From positions 1-64,000 of the forward strand of contig JAJEBF010000056.1 of the NCBI GenBank assembly GCA_022824025.1: a DNA stretch of 64,000 bases, read 5' to 3'. The notes beneath the pieces were generated by a model that did no database searches, was not told where the DNA came from, and saw only the letters and a list, made by a program, of their open reading frames with translations. Source of the stretch: Caldilineaceae bacterium (GTDB lineage Bacteria; Chloroflexota; Anaerolineae; Caldilineales; Caldilineaceae). Both the position numbers and the translations under genes were made by a program. Shown in pieces: positions 17,101 through 26,414 of this stretch (within the stretch, counting starts at the first letter, position 1; every line of letters starts with the position of its first letter).

Positions 17101-18087
17101 CTACTCCAGCCGAATCCGCGGGTCCACAATCGCCAGCAGAATATCCGACAGCAGTGTCCCAACGATCGTAAGCGCGCTGAGCAGAAACAGAAAACTTCCG
17201 GCCAGATACATGTCCTGCGACGTGAGCGAACGCAGCAGCATCGGCCCTGTGGTCGGCAAACTCAACACCATCGCCACCAGCGTTGTCCCCGAAACCAGGC
17301 TCGCCAAAGACCAGCCAACCGTGCTGAAAAAGGGGTTGAGCGCAACCCGCACCGGGTACTTCCAGACCAGCGCGCCCTCCTTCACTCCCTTCGCCCGCGC
17401 CGTCTCGACATAGGGCTTGTTGAGCTCATCCAGCAGATTGGCGCGCGTGATACGGATGTTCCCGGCCGTGCCATTGACCGCCACAATCAACAACGGCACC
17501 CAGATATGCTTCAGCATATCCACAACTTTGCCCCAGCTCCACGGCGCCAGCATATATTCATCAGAGAAAAGGCCACCTACATTCATGCCTAGCCAGGATT
17601 GGACCAGAAACAGGATGATCAACGCCAGCAAAAAGCCCGGCGTCCCCAGCCCGATGAAGCTGAACGTCGTCATCACGTAGTCGAGCCACGAGTATTGATG
17701 GGTCGCTGAATAGACCCCCACCGGTATGGCAATAAACCAGCCCACCAGCAGCGCCCCCATCGAAAGCGCCATCGTCAGGCCCAGCCTCTCCCAGATCAGT
17801 TCCTTCACCGGTTTCTGCCACTCGAATGACTGTCCCCAGTCTCCCTTCGCCAGCACACCGTAAATCCATTTGAAATACTGGACATGGACCGGTTGGCCCA
17901 GGCCGTAGCGCTGACGCAGAGACTCCAGCTCCGCCTCGTCCACTTCATCCCCTTCCTGCCGCAACTGGGCAACATAAGAGGTCAGAAAGTCTCCGGGCGG
18001 AAGTTGGATGATGAGAAAGGAGAGTACCGAGATCGCAACCAGCGTTGGGATCATTAAGAGTATGCGCTGAACAATGTATTGGAGCAT
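17101..18087 (-). CDS. Peptide-type ABC transporter permease (DppB/OppB family), cassette A
   Basis: This 328-aa permease has six transmembrane segments. It starts MLQYIVQRILLMIPTL, has the IQLPPGDF and RYGLGQP motifs of the B-type permeases, and a cytoplasmic coupling loop with NLLDELNKPYVETARAKG. The final DPRIRLE is shared with the other two DppB copies here. The ATG at 18087 follows AGGAG at good spacing. It would pair with a C-type permease, but none is encoded in this cassette; the nearest unpaired C gene is at 44568-45758. A stem-loop separates it from the binding-protein gene. Confidence 0.93.
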   Translation of the reverse strand: MLQYIVQRILLMIPTLVAISVLSFLIIQLPPGDFLTSYVAQLRQEGDEVDEAELESLRQRYGLGQPVHVQYFKWIYGVLAKGDWGQSFEWQKPVKELIWERLGLTMALSMGALLVGWFIAIPVGVYSATHQYSWLDYVMTTFSFIGLGTPGFLLALIILFLVQSWLGMNVGGLFSDEYMLAPWSWGKVVDMLKHIWVPLLIVAVNGTAGNIRITRANLLDELNKPYVETARAKGVKEGALVWKYPVRVALNPFFSTVGWSLASLVSGTTLVAMVLSLPTTGPMLLRSLTSQDMYLAGSFLFLLSALTIVGTLLSDILLAIVDPRIRLE

Positions 18088-18114
18088 GAATTCTCCTGAA
18101 TCAAGAAGATCGGC

Positions 18115-18155
18115 AAGGAAGGAGCGAGCCGCTCTCGCATCCCGCTCCCTCCCTT
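18115..18155 (-). promoter_or_regulatory. Intercistronic stem-loop after binding-protein gene A
   Basis: AAGGAAGGAGCG (18115-18126) can pair with CGCTCCCTCCCTT (18143-18155) with one bulge, around a 16-base loop. No T-run follows on the minus strand. The position between binding-protein stop and permease start matches the other three binding-protein genes. Confidence 0.55.
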
Positions 18156-18168
18156 ACTTTTTGCCGAA

Positions 18169-20196
18169 CTATGTGCTCTGCGTGTCCGGGTCTTCCCAGA
18201 AGTAGGTCTCGGTGTGCAGCAGATGCTCATCACCGGTCGTATCATCCAACGGGAAGCCAGGCAGGTAGTTGCGAACGCCGTTCTTGACGATAATCGGCGC
18301 CGGGCGCTCGCCTAGGTAGCCAATCATCGGCAACTCTTCCGCCCAGATGTCCAGAATCTGGTGGAACATTGCCGTCTGCTTGTCGGGATCCGGCTCGATC
18401 TTGATCGCATCCCAGATCTCCCAGATGGTCCATACCCAGTGGCCCGCCGGCGGCTCGACGCCTGCCGGGCTGGTTCCGCCGCTGTTGCGCCAGTGCGCCC
18501 AGCCGGCTGCCCATGGGCGATCCGGTTGCTCGCACGTCCAGATCGTCGGGTTGACCAGCGGCACGACCGTGCGGTCGCCGCCCCACCACGCAGCCTCGAT
18601 CTCGTTGGCGCCATGGTGCTCTTCATAGAGCGAGCGCTCGAAACCCTTGTAGGCCGCCTTGACGCCCACAGCCGCGAAGTACTTGATCACTTCCTGGACC
18701 GTGTCTTCGTCCGTCGTGCCCGGCTGCGCCGTGCCTTCAATGACGAAGCTCAACGTTTCGCCGCTGCCGTCGTTCCACAAGCGGAAACCTTCGCCGTCCT
18801 TCTCCGCGTAGCCGGCATCGTCCAGAAGCTGGTTGGCCAGATCGGGGTCGTACTGGATCCACGCGTTGGCCTGCTTGGGGTAAGCCTGCGCCGAGCTTTC
18901 CAGTGGGCTGTACTGCCGCGGTGTCATCAACCCATCCCAGACCAGCTCGTTGATCGCCACGCGGTCGACCGCGACTGAAAGCGCGATGCGCACGTCGCGG
19001 ATGTTGAAGAACTCGTTCAGGCGCTCGTTCTTTGTCGACTGGTTGAGCTGAATGGCAGAGTGGCCCGAGGCCGAGCCAAGGAACACCTTATAGTCTCCCG
19101 ACTCTTCGTTTTCCTTGTAGAGCGTGAAGTTCCCGATATTCACATGGCGGGCCTGGAAGTCGATCTCGCCATTGATGATGCGCAGGTCGAAGACGTCATT
19201 CGTTTCGAACAAGCGATGGCTTACGTCGTCAATGTACGGCAACTGCTTGCCGTCGGAGTCGACGCCGAAGAAGTAGGGGTTGCGCTCCATCAGGAACAGC
19301 TCGCTGGAGAGCTCATTCTTCGCGATCCACGGGCCGAAGCTTGGCAGATCCGGGTTGAGATACCACCAGCGCCGGTCGATATAGTACTCTTCCCAACTGT
19401 TGAAGCCGGCCTCTTCCACCTGTGCCTGCAAGCCTTCCGGATCGTCGGTCAACTCCATGTGGAACTGTTGCAGGTAGTGACCAGGCACGTAGAGGTCTCT
19501 GGTCTGGCGGCCAATCCTGTATACGAACAGAGGATTCGGCAGGGAGAAGCTGAAGGTGATCGTTGTGTCGTCGGCCGCGTTGACTTCCATGGGGGTGCGG
19601 TCTGGGCCGGATACAAAAATGCGGCCCATGCTGGGAGAAATGGCAGCATTCTGCTCATCGTTCTCCCACCACCATGTGATCGCCTCTGTCGTGAAGGGCG
19701 TACCGTCCGACCAGCTCATCCCTTCGCGCAGATGGAACGTCCACTCGGAGGCGTCATCGTTGACTTCCCACGATTCGGCCATACGCGGCTGCATGTTCAG
19801 GTTCTGATCATACCAGGACAGTCCGCGATCCTGCATCTTTGTCGGGCCCCAGCGGTCGGAGACGCCCTTGAAGCCGCGGCGGAACGTGCCGCCGTAGTTG
19901 CCGTTCATCTCAGCAACCGGCATCACCATCGGGTTCACAGGCAGACGCTCGTCCACGGGCGGCAGATCGCCAGCGGCAACCATCTCCGCCAGCATCGGCG
20001 CCTCGCTGTATTGGGACGCCGGTGTCGCCGGCGCGGCCTCAGAAGAGTCGGCCGCGCTTTCCGCAGGCGCCGCCTCTTCCATCGGCTCCGGCTCGCCGCT
20101 CGCGCCGCAGGCCACAGCCACCGCTCCCGCGGCCGCCACGCCCGACACGCGCATGAACTCGCGCCGGGAAATCGATTTTGGTGCAATCCTTCGCAT
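18169..20196 (-). CDS. ABC transporter substrate-binding lipoprotein (SBP family 5), cassette A
   Basis: This 675-aa binding protein is larger than DppA/OppA-type proteins (about 540). The N-terminus has a twin-arginine motif SRREFM, a short hydrophobic stretch and a lipobox-like AVACG, so it is likely Tat-exported and lipid-anchored. An acidic Ala/Glu/Ser linker follows, then the conserved PMLAEMVAAGDLPPVDERLPVNP element shared by all four binding proteins here. SBP_bac_5 landmarks such as WTFHLREGMSWSDGTPFT and WIQYDPDLANQLLDDAGY are present. AAGGAGAG precedes the ATG at 20196. It probably binds peptides or other small oligomers. Confidence 0.92.
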   Translation of the reverse strand: MRRIAPKSISRREFMRVSGVAAAGAVAVACGASGEPEPMEEAAPAESAADSSEAAPATPASQYSEAPMLAEMVAAGDLPPVDERLPVNPMVMPVAEMNGNYGGTFRRGFKGVSDRWGPTKMQDRGLSWYDQNLNMQPRMAESWEVNDDASEWTFHLREGMSWSDGTPFTTEAITWWWENDEQNAAISPSMGRIFVSGPDRTPMEVNAADDTTITFSFSLPNPLFVYRIGRQTRDLYVPGHYLQQFHMELTDDPEGLQAQVEEAGFNSWEEYYIDRRWWYLNPDLPSFGPWIAKNELSSELFLMERNPYFFGVDSDGKQLPYIDDVSHRLFETNDVFDLRIINGEIDFQARHVNIGNFTLYKENEESGDYKVFLGSASGHSAIQLNQSTKNERLNEFFNIRDVRIALSVAVDRVAINELVWDGLMTPRQYSPLESSAQAYPKQANAWIQYDPDLANQLLDDAGYAEKDGEGFRLWNDGSGETLSFVIEGTAQPGTTDEDTVQEVIKYFAAVGVKAAYKGFERSLYEEHHGANEIEAAWWGGDRTVVPLVNPTIWTCEQPDRPWAAGWAHWRNSGGTSPAGVEPPAGHWVWTIWEIWDAIKIEPDPDKQTAMFHQILDIWAEELPMIGYLGERPAPIIVKNGVRNYLPGFPLDDTTGDEHLLHTETYFWEDPDTQST

Positions 20197-20271
20197 TGAG
20201 TCTCTCCTTGGTGAAGAAAAATGGTCGTTTACTGCAGTGCGCAGTCCTCAGCGTTCAGGTTCGGCTTAACC

Positions 20272-20306
20272 GACCACTGACCACTGACGACTGACCACTG
20301 ATCACT
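20272..20306 (-). repeat. Five tandem 7-bp repeats at the 3' end of the radical SAM gene
   Basis: On the plus strand the units are GACCACT, GACCACT, GACGACT, GACCACT and GATCACT, back to back. They begin within the radical SAM stop codon region and extend into the spacer before the binding-protein gene. No function is known; they could form by slippage. Confidence 0.8.
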
Positions 20307-22227
20307 GCTGTGCGATCCCTTCCTCCGGCACCAACCAGGGCGGATGCGGAAGGCCCCGCTCGCTCAAATGGCTGGCGTACAAAAACCGGTACACGTCACT
20401 GATATAAAATTGCGGGTATCGCTTGGCGGGCAAAGACTCCAGAAACCTGTCGTGGACCATCTCGGCCATCTGCTCGCTCATGCCCGCGCTCACCTCAAAG
20501 TCGAAATAGATCGCCAGATCCTTCGACGGGTCCTCAATCACGCGCTTTACGCCGAAAGATTCCGGGTACTTGTGCGCCGGCGAGTCGCGCTCCATGAGAA
20601 AGGTTCCCATCGCCGCCGAATGGATGAATTCCTTATGCCCGTACAGAAAGTTGACCGTCTCCTGGGCGTCTTCGATCGTTTCGCCCGGAAAGCCGAAAAA
20701 GAAAAAGGTATGGTTCCAGATACCTGCTGTCGCGCTTTCTCTCAATATCCGGCTCATATGGGGCAGCTGTGTGCCTTTGATCATATGGTCGATGATCGCG
20801 GCCGACGCGCTCTCCAGCCCGAACAGGATCATCCTGCACCCGCCGGCATCCATATCCTCCAGCAGCTGCCCTGAAATCACCTTCTCAAAGCGGACGCAGC
20901 CGCCCCAATGCAGCGTCTCGTCGCGCTCGCGCATGATCTTCGAAAGATCGCGCAGATTGCGCGGCGTCACCGCCTCGTCCGAGAAGAAGATATGCCGCAC
21001 ACCGTACTTCTCGTGCAGCGCCAGCATCTGGTCTGCCAACTGCTGCGCCCGCAGCTGGCTGAAGGATTCCGGTTCGCCGTAGCCCACGTTGCAAAATGCG
21101 CATTTGCCGAAATAACAGCCCCGCGCCGTCAGCAGCGGCAGCGCCAGCTCCGGCGCCAGATACCGGTCCAGGGGCAGGCCATCGAAGTCCGGCATCGGCA
21201 GATTGGCGATCTTCTCCGGCTCCTTGCGCTCGTTCACCCGGATCTCTCTGCCGTCTTTGTAAATCAGGTTGGGAATGCCGGCCAGGCTCTCCTCCGCCGC
21301 AACTGCCCTGGATAGCTGCAGCAGCGGCAGCTCCCCATCAAAAACAATTGCGCTGTCAATCAACTCGAACAGCCCGGGCGCGTCCGGCAGTTGCGCGCGA
21401 AGCATGCTGATATGCGGTCCGCCCACTGTCACGTGGCAGTCCAGCCCGGCCTCCTTCACGAGGTAGGCAGCCGTCAACCCCGGCAACATCTGCGCCATTG
21501 ACGGGATCGAAATGCCCACCACGTCCGGCTTCTCCCGTACAATGTCCGGCAACAGCAGGCGCCGGTAGATGTCGAGAAACATGTTGCTCTCGTCGTCGCG
21601 CACGCCGTGCAGCAAAAAGCGGCTGTTGTCGGGCGGGCCGGCCGCGTCATACCCCTGAAAATGCAGGCTGGCAGGATAGAAGGGCAGATTGGCGATCTCA
21701 AGACAGTCCAGCAGCGTGCTCAACATCTCCAGGCCGATGGGGCCGTCATAAAAGGCCGATGACCGTATCCCCGCCTTGGCCCGTTCCACCTGTTTGGCCA
21801 GCCGCGGGCCCGCCTCCAAGGCCCAGTTTATCCTGTCAGGGCTCGCCCGCTCAGCCCCTGACGACTGCCTGTGCCCCAGGCCCGCGCCGCCCTTGGACCC
21901 GCCGCGCATACGCCGCAGCCGCGCCAGCGAAGCCGTCAGATAGCGCCGGCTCAAAATCTCATCGAAAACCTCTACATTCAGATCACGCTGCAGCGTCTCA
22001 ACACCATGCTGGCGCAGATAGGCCGTCAGTGTCGGAAGCGCCAAATGAGGCATCGTCGGCGTCCAATTGGGCGGGAAAAGCAGCATCACTTTGGGCCTCT
22101 TCCGGCCCTCGTTCCGCCGAGTTGCCCCCGCGTCCATCAGGCCAGGCGCATCCAGCTCGATATTGAACTGCGTATGATCCAGTTGCGCGCCATTTGCCTG
22201 GGCGCCGGGTACCCTGTTTTTTTCCAT
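20302..22227 (-). CDS. Radical SAM protein with N-terminal B12-binding-like domain
   Basis: This protein of about 641 residues has residues about 45-300 resembling the cobalamin-binding fold of B12-dependent radical SAM enzymes (KVMLLFPPNW, DVVGISIPSM, HVTVGGPHIS), but a DxHxxG cobalt-binding motif is not evident. The radical SAM core starts at RGCYFGKCAFC (Cys371, Cys376, Cys379), a C-x4-C-x2-C spacing rather than the canonical C-x3-C-x2-C. It continues with FFSDEAV, LFGLESAS and FFFFGFPGET. These enzymes perform methylations or other radical reactions on peptides, lipids and natural products. The ATG at 22227 has no good Shine-Dalgarno; a TTG at 22254 is possible. It lies between a peptide-binding protein gene and an oppF gene. 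Confidence 0.85.
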   Translation of the reverse strand: MEKNRVPGAQANGAQLDHTQFNIELDAPGLMDAGATRRNEGRKRPKVMLLFPPNWTPTMPHLALPTLTAYLRQHGVETLQRDLNVEVFDEILSRRYLTASLARLRRMRGGSKGGAGLGHRQSSGAERASPDRINWALEAGPRLAKQVERAKAGIRSSAFYDGPIGLEMLSTLLDCLEIANLPFYPASLHFQGYDAAGPPDNSRFLLHGVRDDESNMFLDIYRRLLLPDIVREKPDVVGISIPSMAQMLPGLTAAYLVKEAGLDCHVTVGGPHISMLRAQLPDAPGLFELIDSAIVFDGELPLLQLSRAVAAEESLAGIPNLIYKDGREIRVNERKEPEKIANLPMPDFDGLPLDRYLAPELALPLLTARGCYFGKCAFCNVGYGEPESFSQLRAQQLADQMLALHEKYGVRHIFFSDEAVTPRNLRDLSKIMRERDETLHWGGCVRFEKVISGQLLEDMDAGGCRMILFGLESASAAIIDHMIKGTQLPHMSRILRESATAGIWNHTFFFFGFPGETIEDAQETVNFLYGHKEFIHSAAMGTFLMERDSPAHKYPESFGVKRVIEDPSKDLAIYFDFEVSAGMSEQMAEMVHDRFLESLPAKRYPQFYISDVYRFLYASHLSERGLPHPPWLVPEEGIAQQ

Positions 22228-22262
22228 TGAGAGTCGTAACCAAAGGTCCTTCAAGCGTAAAC

Positions 22263-22297
22263 AAAAAAAGGGGCCGAAGCCTGAGCTAGGCGACCCC
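22263..22297 (-). terminator. Intrinsic terminator overlapping the end of oppF-A
   Basis: The minus-strand sequence forms GGGG ... CCCC with an inner GCCT/AGGC helix (22270-22297), followed by a run of seven T residues (complement of 22263-22269). The stem includes the TAG stop of the ATPase gene. It would end the 23817-22286 transcript just before the radical SAM gene, so the two units are probably separately controlled or linked by read-through. Confidence 0.75.
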
Positions 22298-23353
22298 TGT
22301 CAGATCCAATTCACCCGCATAATGACAGCGTACGAAGTGGCCCTGCTCCACCTCCCGCAATTCCGGTGTCTCCTCCGTACAGCGTTCGTTGTCGTTGTAC
22401 AGGCACCGGGGATGGAAATAGCAGCCGCTGGGCGGGTTCGCCGGGTCGGCCACGTCACCCTCCAGGACGATCGGCTCAGCCCTGTTGCGCGGATCCGGCT
22501 TCGGCACCGACGAAAGCAGCGCTTCCGTATACGGATGCATCGGGTTGCGGTACAGTATTTCCGTGCGCGCGCTCTCCACGAGCATGCCCACATACATGAC
22601 CGCGACCCGGTCGCTGATGTGTTCCACCACGCTCAGATCGTGGGCGATAAACAGGTAGGTGAGGTCGAACTCCTCCTGCAGATCCTGCAGCAAGTTCAGG
22701 ATCTGCGCCTGCACCGACACGTCCAGCGCGGACACCGGCTCGTCCAGGACGATTAGCTGCGGGTTCAATGCCAGGGCGCGTGCGACGCCGATGCGCTGGC
22801 GCTGGCCGCCGCTGAAGGCGTGCGGATAGCGGTTCAAATACTCGGGCCGCAGCCCCACGACTCGCAGCAGTTCCGCAACCCGGTCCTCCAACTCCTGGCC
22901 TCTGGCAATTTCGTTGACCAGCAGGGGCTCACCCACGTTCTGCAGCAGATTCATACGCGGATTGAGCGAGGAGTAGGGGTCCTGAAAGACCATCTGCATG
23001 TTGCGCCGCAGCCGCTTCAACTGCTGACTGTCCACCTTGGCGATATTGACCTGACCCAACTCCTGGTCGTCAAACAGAATATCTCCTGCCGTCGGTGGGA
23101 ACGCATGCATGATCAGACGGCCCGTCGTGGTTTTGCCGCAGCCGCTCTCACCGACGAGCCCCAAAGTTTCACCTGGCCGTACGTAGAAGCTTACCCCGTC
23201 CACAGCCTTCACCTGCCCGACCGTGCGCGAAAAGAAGCCCCTCTGGATGGGGAACCACTTTCTCAGATCCGTTACTTCAAGCAACGGTGGACGACGCGTG
23301 TCGTCGCCATTTCCCCCTGTTGCGGCAACAGCTTGGTTGTCGTTCTGAGACAA
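22286..23353 (-). CDS. Oligopeptide ABC transporter ATP-binding protein (OppF/DppF type), cassette A
   Basis: This 355-aa ATPase has Walker [10 protein letters not shown], signature FSGGQRQR, Walker [13 protein letters not shown] and switch His AHDLSVV. The C-terminal oligopeptide domain carries four cysteines ([17 protein letters not shown] ... CHYAG), which hold an iron-sulfur cluster in OppD/OppF relatives. I place the start at a TTG at 23353 because AGGAGGT sits six bases upstream; the open frame otherwise runs into the preceding gene, and no ATG fits. No OppD partner lies in this cassette. The small membrane protein gene is upstream by 80 bases. Confidence 0.92.
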   Translation of the reverse strand: MSQNDNQAVAATGGNGDDTRRPPLLEVTDLRKWFPIQRGFFSRTVGQVKAVDGVSFYVRPGETLGLVGESGCGKTTTGRLIMHAFPPTAGDILFDDQELGQVNIAKVDSQQLKRLRRNMQMVFQDPYSSLNPRMNLLQNVGEPLLVNEIARGQELEDRVAELLRVVGLRPEYLNRYPHAFSGGQRQRIGVARALALNPQLIVLDEPVSALDVSVQAQILNLLQDLQEEFDLTYLFIAHDLSVVEHISDRVAVMYVGMLVESARTEILYRNPMHPYTEALLSSVPKPDPRNRAEPIVLEGDVADPANPPSGCYFHPRCLYNDNERCTEETPELREVEQGHFVRCHYAGELDLTGVA

Positions 23354-23433
23354 AGCGCTACCTCCTGCAAAAGTAGGAATTCGGCCGGGAAATACTGCGC
23401 CCCGAGTGCTGACGTCTCCGTCTGCACAGCCGC

Positions 23434-23817
23434 TCAAAACAAAATTAGGTCTCTGATATTCCGAAAATAAAGCGCAGCCGCGCACATGGCGATCAACGCC
23501 AGCTGGATCGAAAACACCCGCAACGACGCGCCAAGCAATCGGCCCTCACGCCGTGATCGCCGAAAATGACCCTCAATCAGATACATGCATACCATGAGCG
23601 CCATCCCCAAGATGAAAATCGACCACACCCTGTACGCGCGCAGATGCCAGGGATTGACGCGCAAAAACAGGACCACTTCCAGAATCTCGTGGAACAGCAG
23701 AATCAGCCCAATTCCAAGGGCAAAGCTGAGAAACCAGAGAATATAGTGCGATAGCTGTATTCCGGCCTGTCTGAAAACATCCAAGACAGATTCGGATTCT
23801 GAGGGCAGTCTGTCCAT
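23434..23817 (-). CDS. Small membrane protein associated with the oppF gene, copy 1
   Basis: This 127-aa protein has three strongly hydrophobic segments (about 22-50, 63-85 and 98-120). Between the second and third comes a basic stretch FRRSRREGR. It shows segmental similarity to the 125-aa protein at 30874-31251: the second transmembrane segment runs into IEGHFRR here and VEHYLRT there, with an ILG just before and the same arrangement of helices. Both lie next to an OppF-type ATPase gene. I recognise no named family. It may be an accessory membrane subunit of the transporter or an independent protein; the first view is inference from the repeated context. Confidence 0.65.
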   Translation of the reverse strand: MDRLPSESESVLDVFRQAGIQLSHYILWFLSFALGIGLILLFHEILEVVLFLRVNPWHLRAYRVWSIFILGMALMVCMYLIEGHFRRSRREGRLLGASLRVFSIQLALIAMCAAALYFRNIRDLILF

Positions 23818-24285
23818 TCGCGTCTCTATCTAATTGCAATAAGGCAGCACGCGGACTTAAAGGGGTGAAGGGGATTGTACTTGAAAAGCTGTCAATACGC
23901 CAATTCTGGCCGGACGAATGCGGAGGCGCCCCCAAATCCTGCGTCACCATGGAGGCGTCTACACCGAAATCATCCCATACATCCCGGCCCAGTGTCATGC
24001 GCGCAGGTTGGCCGTTCTCCAAATTTTGCTCTGGGCCACTTCTTAGCTATAATATGCCCGCCCCGAACCCGAATTACCGTTCGCCAAACGGCGCAATAGA
24101 AGGTTTACGACCCCTCCTGCGCAGCGCAACGGCTTATGCACGCTACGACGCGTCCAAAAGCAACGAATATCGCGTATCCGACGCAGCCTCGCAGTCGTGG
24201 CGCGGCATCATATCGAAGCATACGGCATTCATCTCCATCATATTTTTCGTTTGCCCACTGAAAAACCCATCAAAGGAGAAAGTCA
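23818..24285. other. Divergent intergenic region between cassettes A and B
   Basis: These 468 bases separate two divergent transporter units. There is a good plus-strand promoter at 24026-24053. No clear minus-strand promoter for the small membrane protein gene and no RNA gene are seen. Confidence 0.5.
24026..24053 (+). promoter_or_regulatory. Promoter of peptide-transporter cassette B
   Basis: TTGCTC (24026-24031) is followed after 16 bases by TATAAT (24048-24053), the exact -10 consensus. The leader to the 24286 ATG would be about 225 bases. The same TTGCTC -35 precedes cassette C. Confidence 0.55.
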
Positions 24286-26331
24286 ATGCAGAAACGGAAT
24301 TGGACATTGAGACCGGGCCGCCTGCTGGCAGTCCTGCTGATCGCCATCGTGGCAGTCGGCGTCCTTGCTGCCTGCGGCGGGGCAGAACCGGCCGCCCCGG
24401 CCGAGGAAGCCCCGGCGGCCGAAAGCGCCGCCGACGATTCCAGCGAGGCAATGGCAGATGACGGCGTCAGCCCCAACCAGGCTCCTGCACTGCAGGAGAT
24501 GGTCCGCAACGGCGACCTGCCCCCGCTTGCTGAGCGGCTGCCGGTCAACCCGGCCGTCGTCGTGCCTGTTGACGGCATCGGTCAGTACGGCGGCACCTGG
24601 AATACCGCCCTGGTCGGCGGCTCCGATACCGCCTGGCTCGTCCGCACCGTGAGTTACATTCACCCGATGGGGTGGACACCCCAGTGGGACGGCGTCGTGC
24701 CCAATGCGGTCGAAGACGTCATCGCCAGTGACGACGCCAGCGAATACACCTTCATCTTCCGCGAAGGGCAGAAATGGTCCGATGGCGCGCCCTTTACCGC
24801 CCACGACCTTGCCTTCTGGTGGAACGATCAGATCCTGAATCCCGATCTTTCCCCTGGCGGGACACCGGGCTGGATGCGGGCCGGCGAGGCTGACGCGATT
24901 TTCGAGGCCGTCGACGATCACACGCTGAAGATCACGTTCGACGCGCCCAACGGCCTTTTCCTGCAGAACCTGGCCACGCCCAGCGGCAGCATCTTCACCC
25001 GTGTTCCCATGCACTACTGCTCCCAGTTCCACGCGGACTATAACACTGAGAACCTGGACGCTCTGATCGCCGAGAACAATGCCAACGACTGGGTCCATCT
25101 CTACCAGATGAAGTGCGCCAGCGTGCCCGGCACACCGTCCGACTCGCGCTGGTTCAACGGCGATCTGCCTACCCTGATGCCCTGGCGAGTTGCCGTGGCC
25201 TACGGCGAAGGCGCCCAGATGATCCTGGAGCGCAATCCCTACTACTGGAAGGTCGACACAGAGGGCAACCAGCTTCCTTACATCGACCGCGTCGTCTATG
25301 ATATTCTCGAAGATCGCGAAGTCCTGCTGCTGAAGGTGCTCAACGGCGAAATCGACATGATGAGCCGCCACTTCAACACCAACGACAACAAGGCCGTCAT
25401 CGCCGATAATCGCGAAGCCGGCGAATATGAGTTCTTCGAGACCCGCAGCATCGGCAATACCACCGGTTTCCACTTCAACCTGACCCACAAAGACGCTCGC
25501 ATGCGGGAAATCTTCAATGACAAGAACTTCCGCATCGCCATGTCCCACTGCCTCAACCGCCAGGAGATCATCGATGTCCTGTACATCGGCCAGGGCGAAC
25601 CGATGCAGAGCGCGATTCCCAAGGACATGGCCGAATTCTATGATGAAGAGTGGTATTCACTCTACACGGAATTCGATCAGGACCTGGCGCACCAGTATCT
25701 TGCAGATGCCGGCATGACCGAGCGCGACGAGGACGGCTACTTCCTCGGCCCGGATGGCGAACCCTTCTCGTTCGTGGTGCAGGCCACCGAGGCCTTCGGC
25801 TTCCATGACCGCGCCGAGATGGCCGTGAACCAGTGGCAGGACTGCGGCGTCAACGCCCAGTTGAGCATCATCGACCGCACCCTGCTCTACCAGCGCAAAG
25901 ACGCCAATGAGCACGACGTTCATGTCTGGGGCGCCGGCACAGGCCCGCAGATCTTCCTCGACCCGCGTCACTTCTTCCCCTTCAGCGCTGAGTCCACCTT
26001 CGCCCAGTCATGGGTCACCTGGCGCACCAATCCCAGCGGCGCCGGCGCCATGACGCAACCGGAGGAACCGCCGGACATCGTCAAGCGTCAGATGGACCTC
26101 TACGCGCAGATCCTGTCCTCTGGTGACCAGGCAGTTCAGAATGAGTTGATGAAGGAGATTCTGGCGATCGCCAAGGATCAGTTCTACGTCATCGGCACGT
26201 CATCCAGCCCGCCGGGCTACGGCATCGTGAAGAACAACTTCCACAACGTGCCTACGTCCATGCCGGGCTCATGGCAGTATCCGACACCCGCGCCGACCCA
26301 GCCTGAACAGTACTGGATCAGCGGTGAATAA
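24286..26331 (+). CDS. ABC transporter substrate-binding lipoprotein (SBP family 5), cassette B
   Basis: This 681-aa binding protein has a Sec-type lipoprotein signal: basic start, hydrophobic core LLAVLLIAIVAVGV and lipobox LAACG. Unlike the other three copies it has no twin-arginine motif. An Ala/Glu-rich linker is followed by QEMVRNGDLPPLAERLPVNP, the element shared with the paralogs. Typical family strands are YTFIFREGQKWSDGAPFT and FDQDLAHQYLADAGM. AAAGGAG lies upstream of the ATG. It heads a complete transporter operon (permeases B and C, ATPases D and F, small membrane protein), so it supplies substrate to that transporter. Confidence 0.93.
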   Translation: MQKRNWTLRPGRLLAVLLIAIVAVGVLAACGGAEPAAPAEEAPAAESAADDSSEAMADDGVSPNQAPALQEMVRNGDLPPLAERLPVNPAVVVPVDGIGQYGGTWNTALVGGSDTAWLVRTVSYIHPMGWTPQWDGVVPNAVEDVIASDDASEYTFIFREGQKWSDGAPFTAHDLAFWWNDQILNPDLSPGGTPGWMRAGEADAIFEAVDDHTLKITFDAPNGLFLQNLATPSGSIFTRVPMHYCSQFHADYNTENLDALIAENNANDWVHLYQMKCASVPGTPSDSRWFNGDLPTLMPWRVAVAYGEGAQMILERNPYYWKVDTEGNQLPYIDRVVYDILEDREVLLLKVLNGEIDMMSRHFNTNDNKAVIADNREAGEYEFFETRSIGNTTGFHFNLTHKDARMREIFNDKNFRIAMSHCLNRQEIIDVLYIGQGEPMQSAIPKDMAEFYDEEWYSLYTEFDQDLAHQYLADAGMTERDEDGYFLGPDGEPFSFVVQATEAFGFHDRAEMAVNQWQDCGVNAQLSIIDRTLLYQRKDANEHDVHVWGAGTGPQIFLDPRHFFPFSAESTFAQSWVTWRTNPSGAGAMTQPEEPPDIVKRQMDLYAQILSSGDQAVQNELMKEILAIAKDQFYVIGTSSSPPGYGIVKNNFHNVPTSMPGSWQYPTPAPTQPEQYWISGE

Positions 26332-26347
26332 AGTTTAGCGAGCATTC

Positions 26348-26381
26348 AGGAGTGGGAAGCGTGTCAACGCTTCCCACTCCT
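26348..26381 (+). promoter_or_regulatory. Intercistronic stem-loop after binding-protein gene B
   Basis: AGGAGTGGGAAGCG and its exact complement form a perfect 14-bp stem with a 6-base loop between the binding-protein stop and the permease ATG. There is no T-run, so partial termination or protection of the upstream mRNA from 3' decay is more likely than full termination. Confidence 0.8.
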
Positions 26382-26414
26382 CCTTTGCAGTTCCAATATC
26401 GATAGGGCCTCGCC

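Noticed and set aside
20302-22227. The radical SAM protein as maturase (anSME) of the Cys-type sulfatase at 53449
   Set aside because: The protein lacks the SPASM-type cysteine clusters of anSME and has a B12-like N-terminal region instead.
24283-25548. A 421-codon minus-strand frame opposite the cassette B binding protein
   Set aside because: Antisense shadow of a clear SBP family 5 gene with lipoprotein signal.
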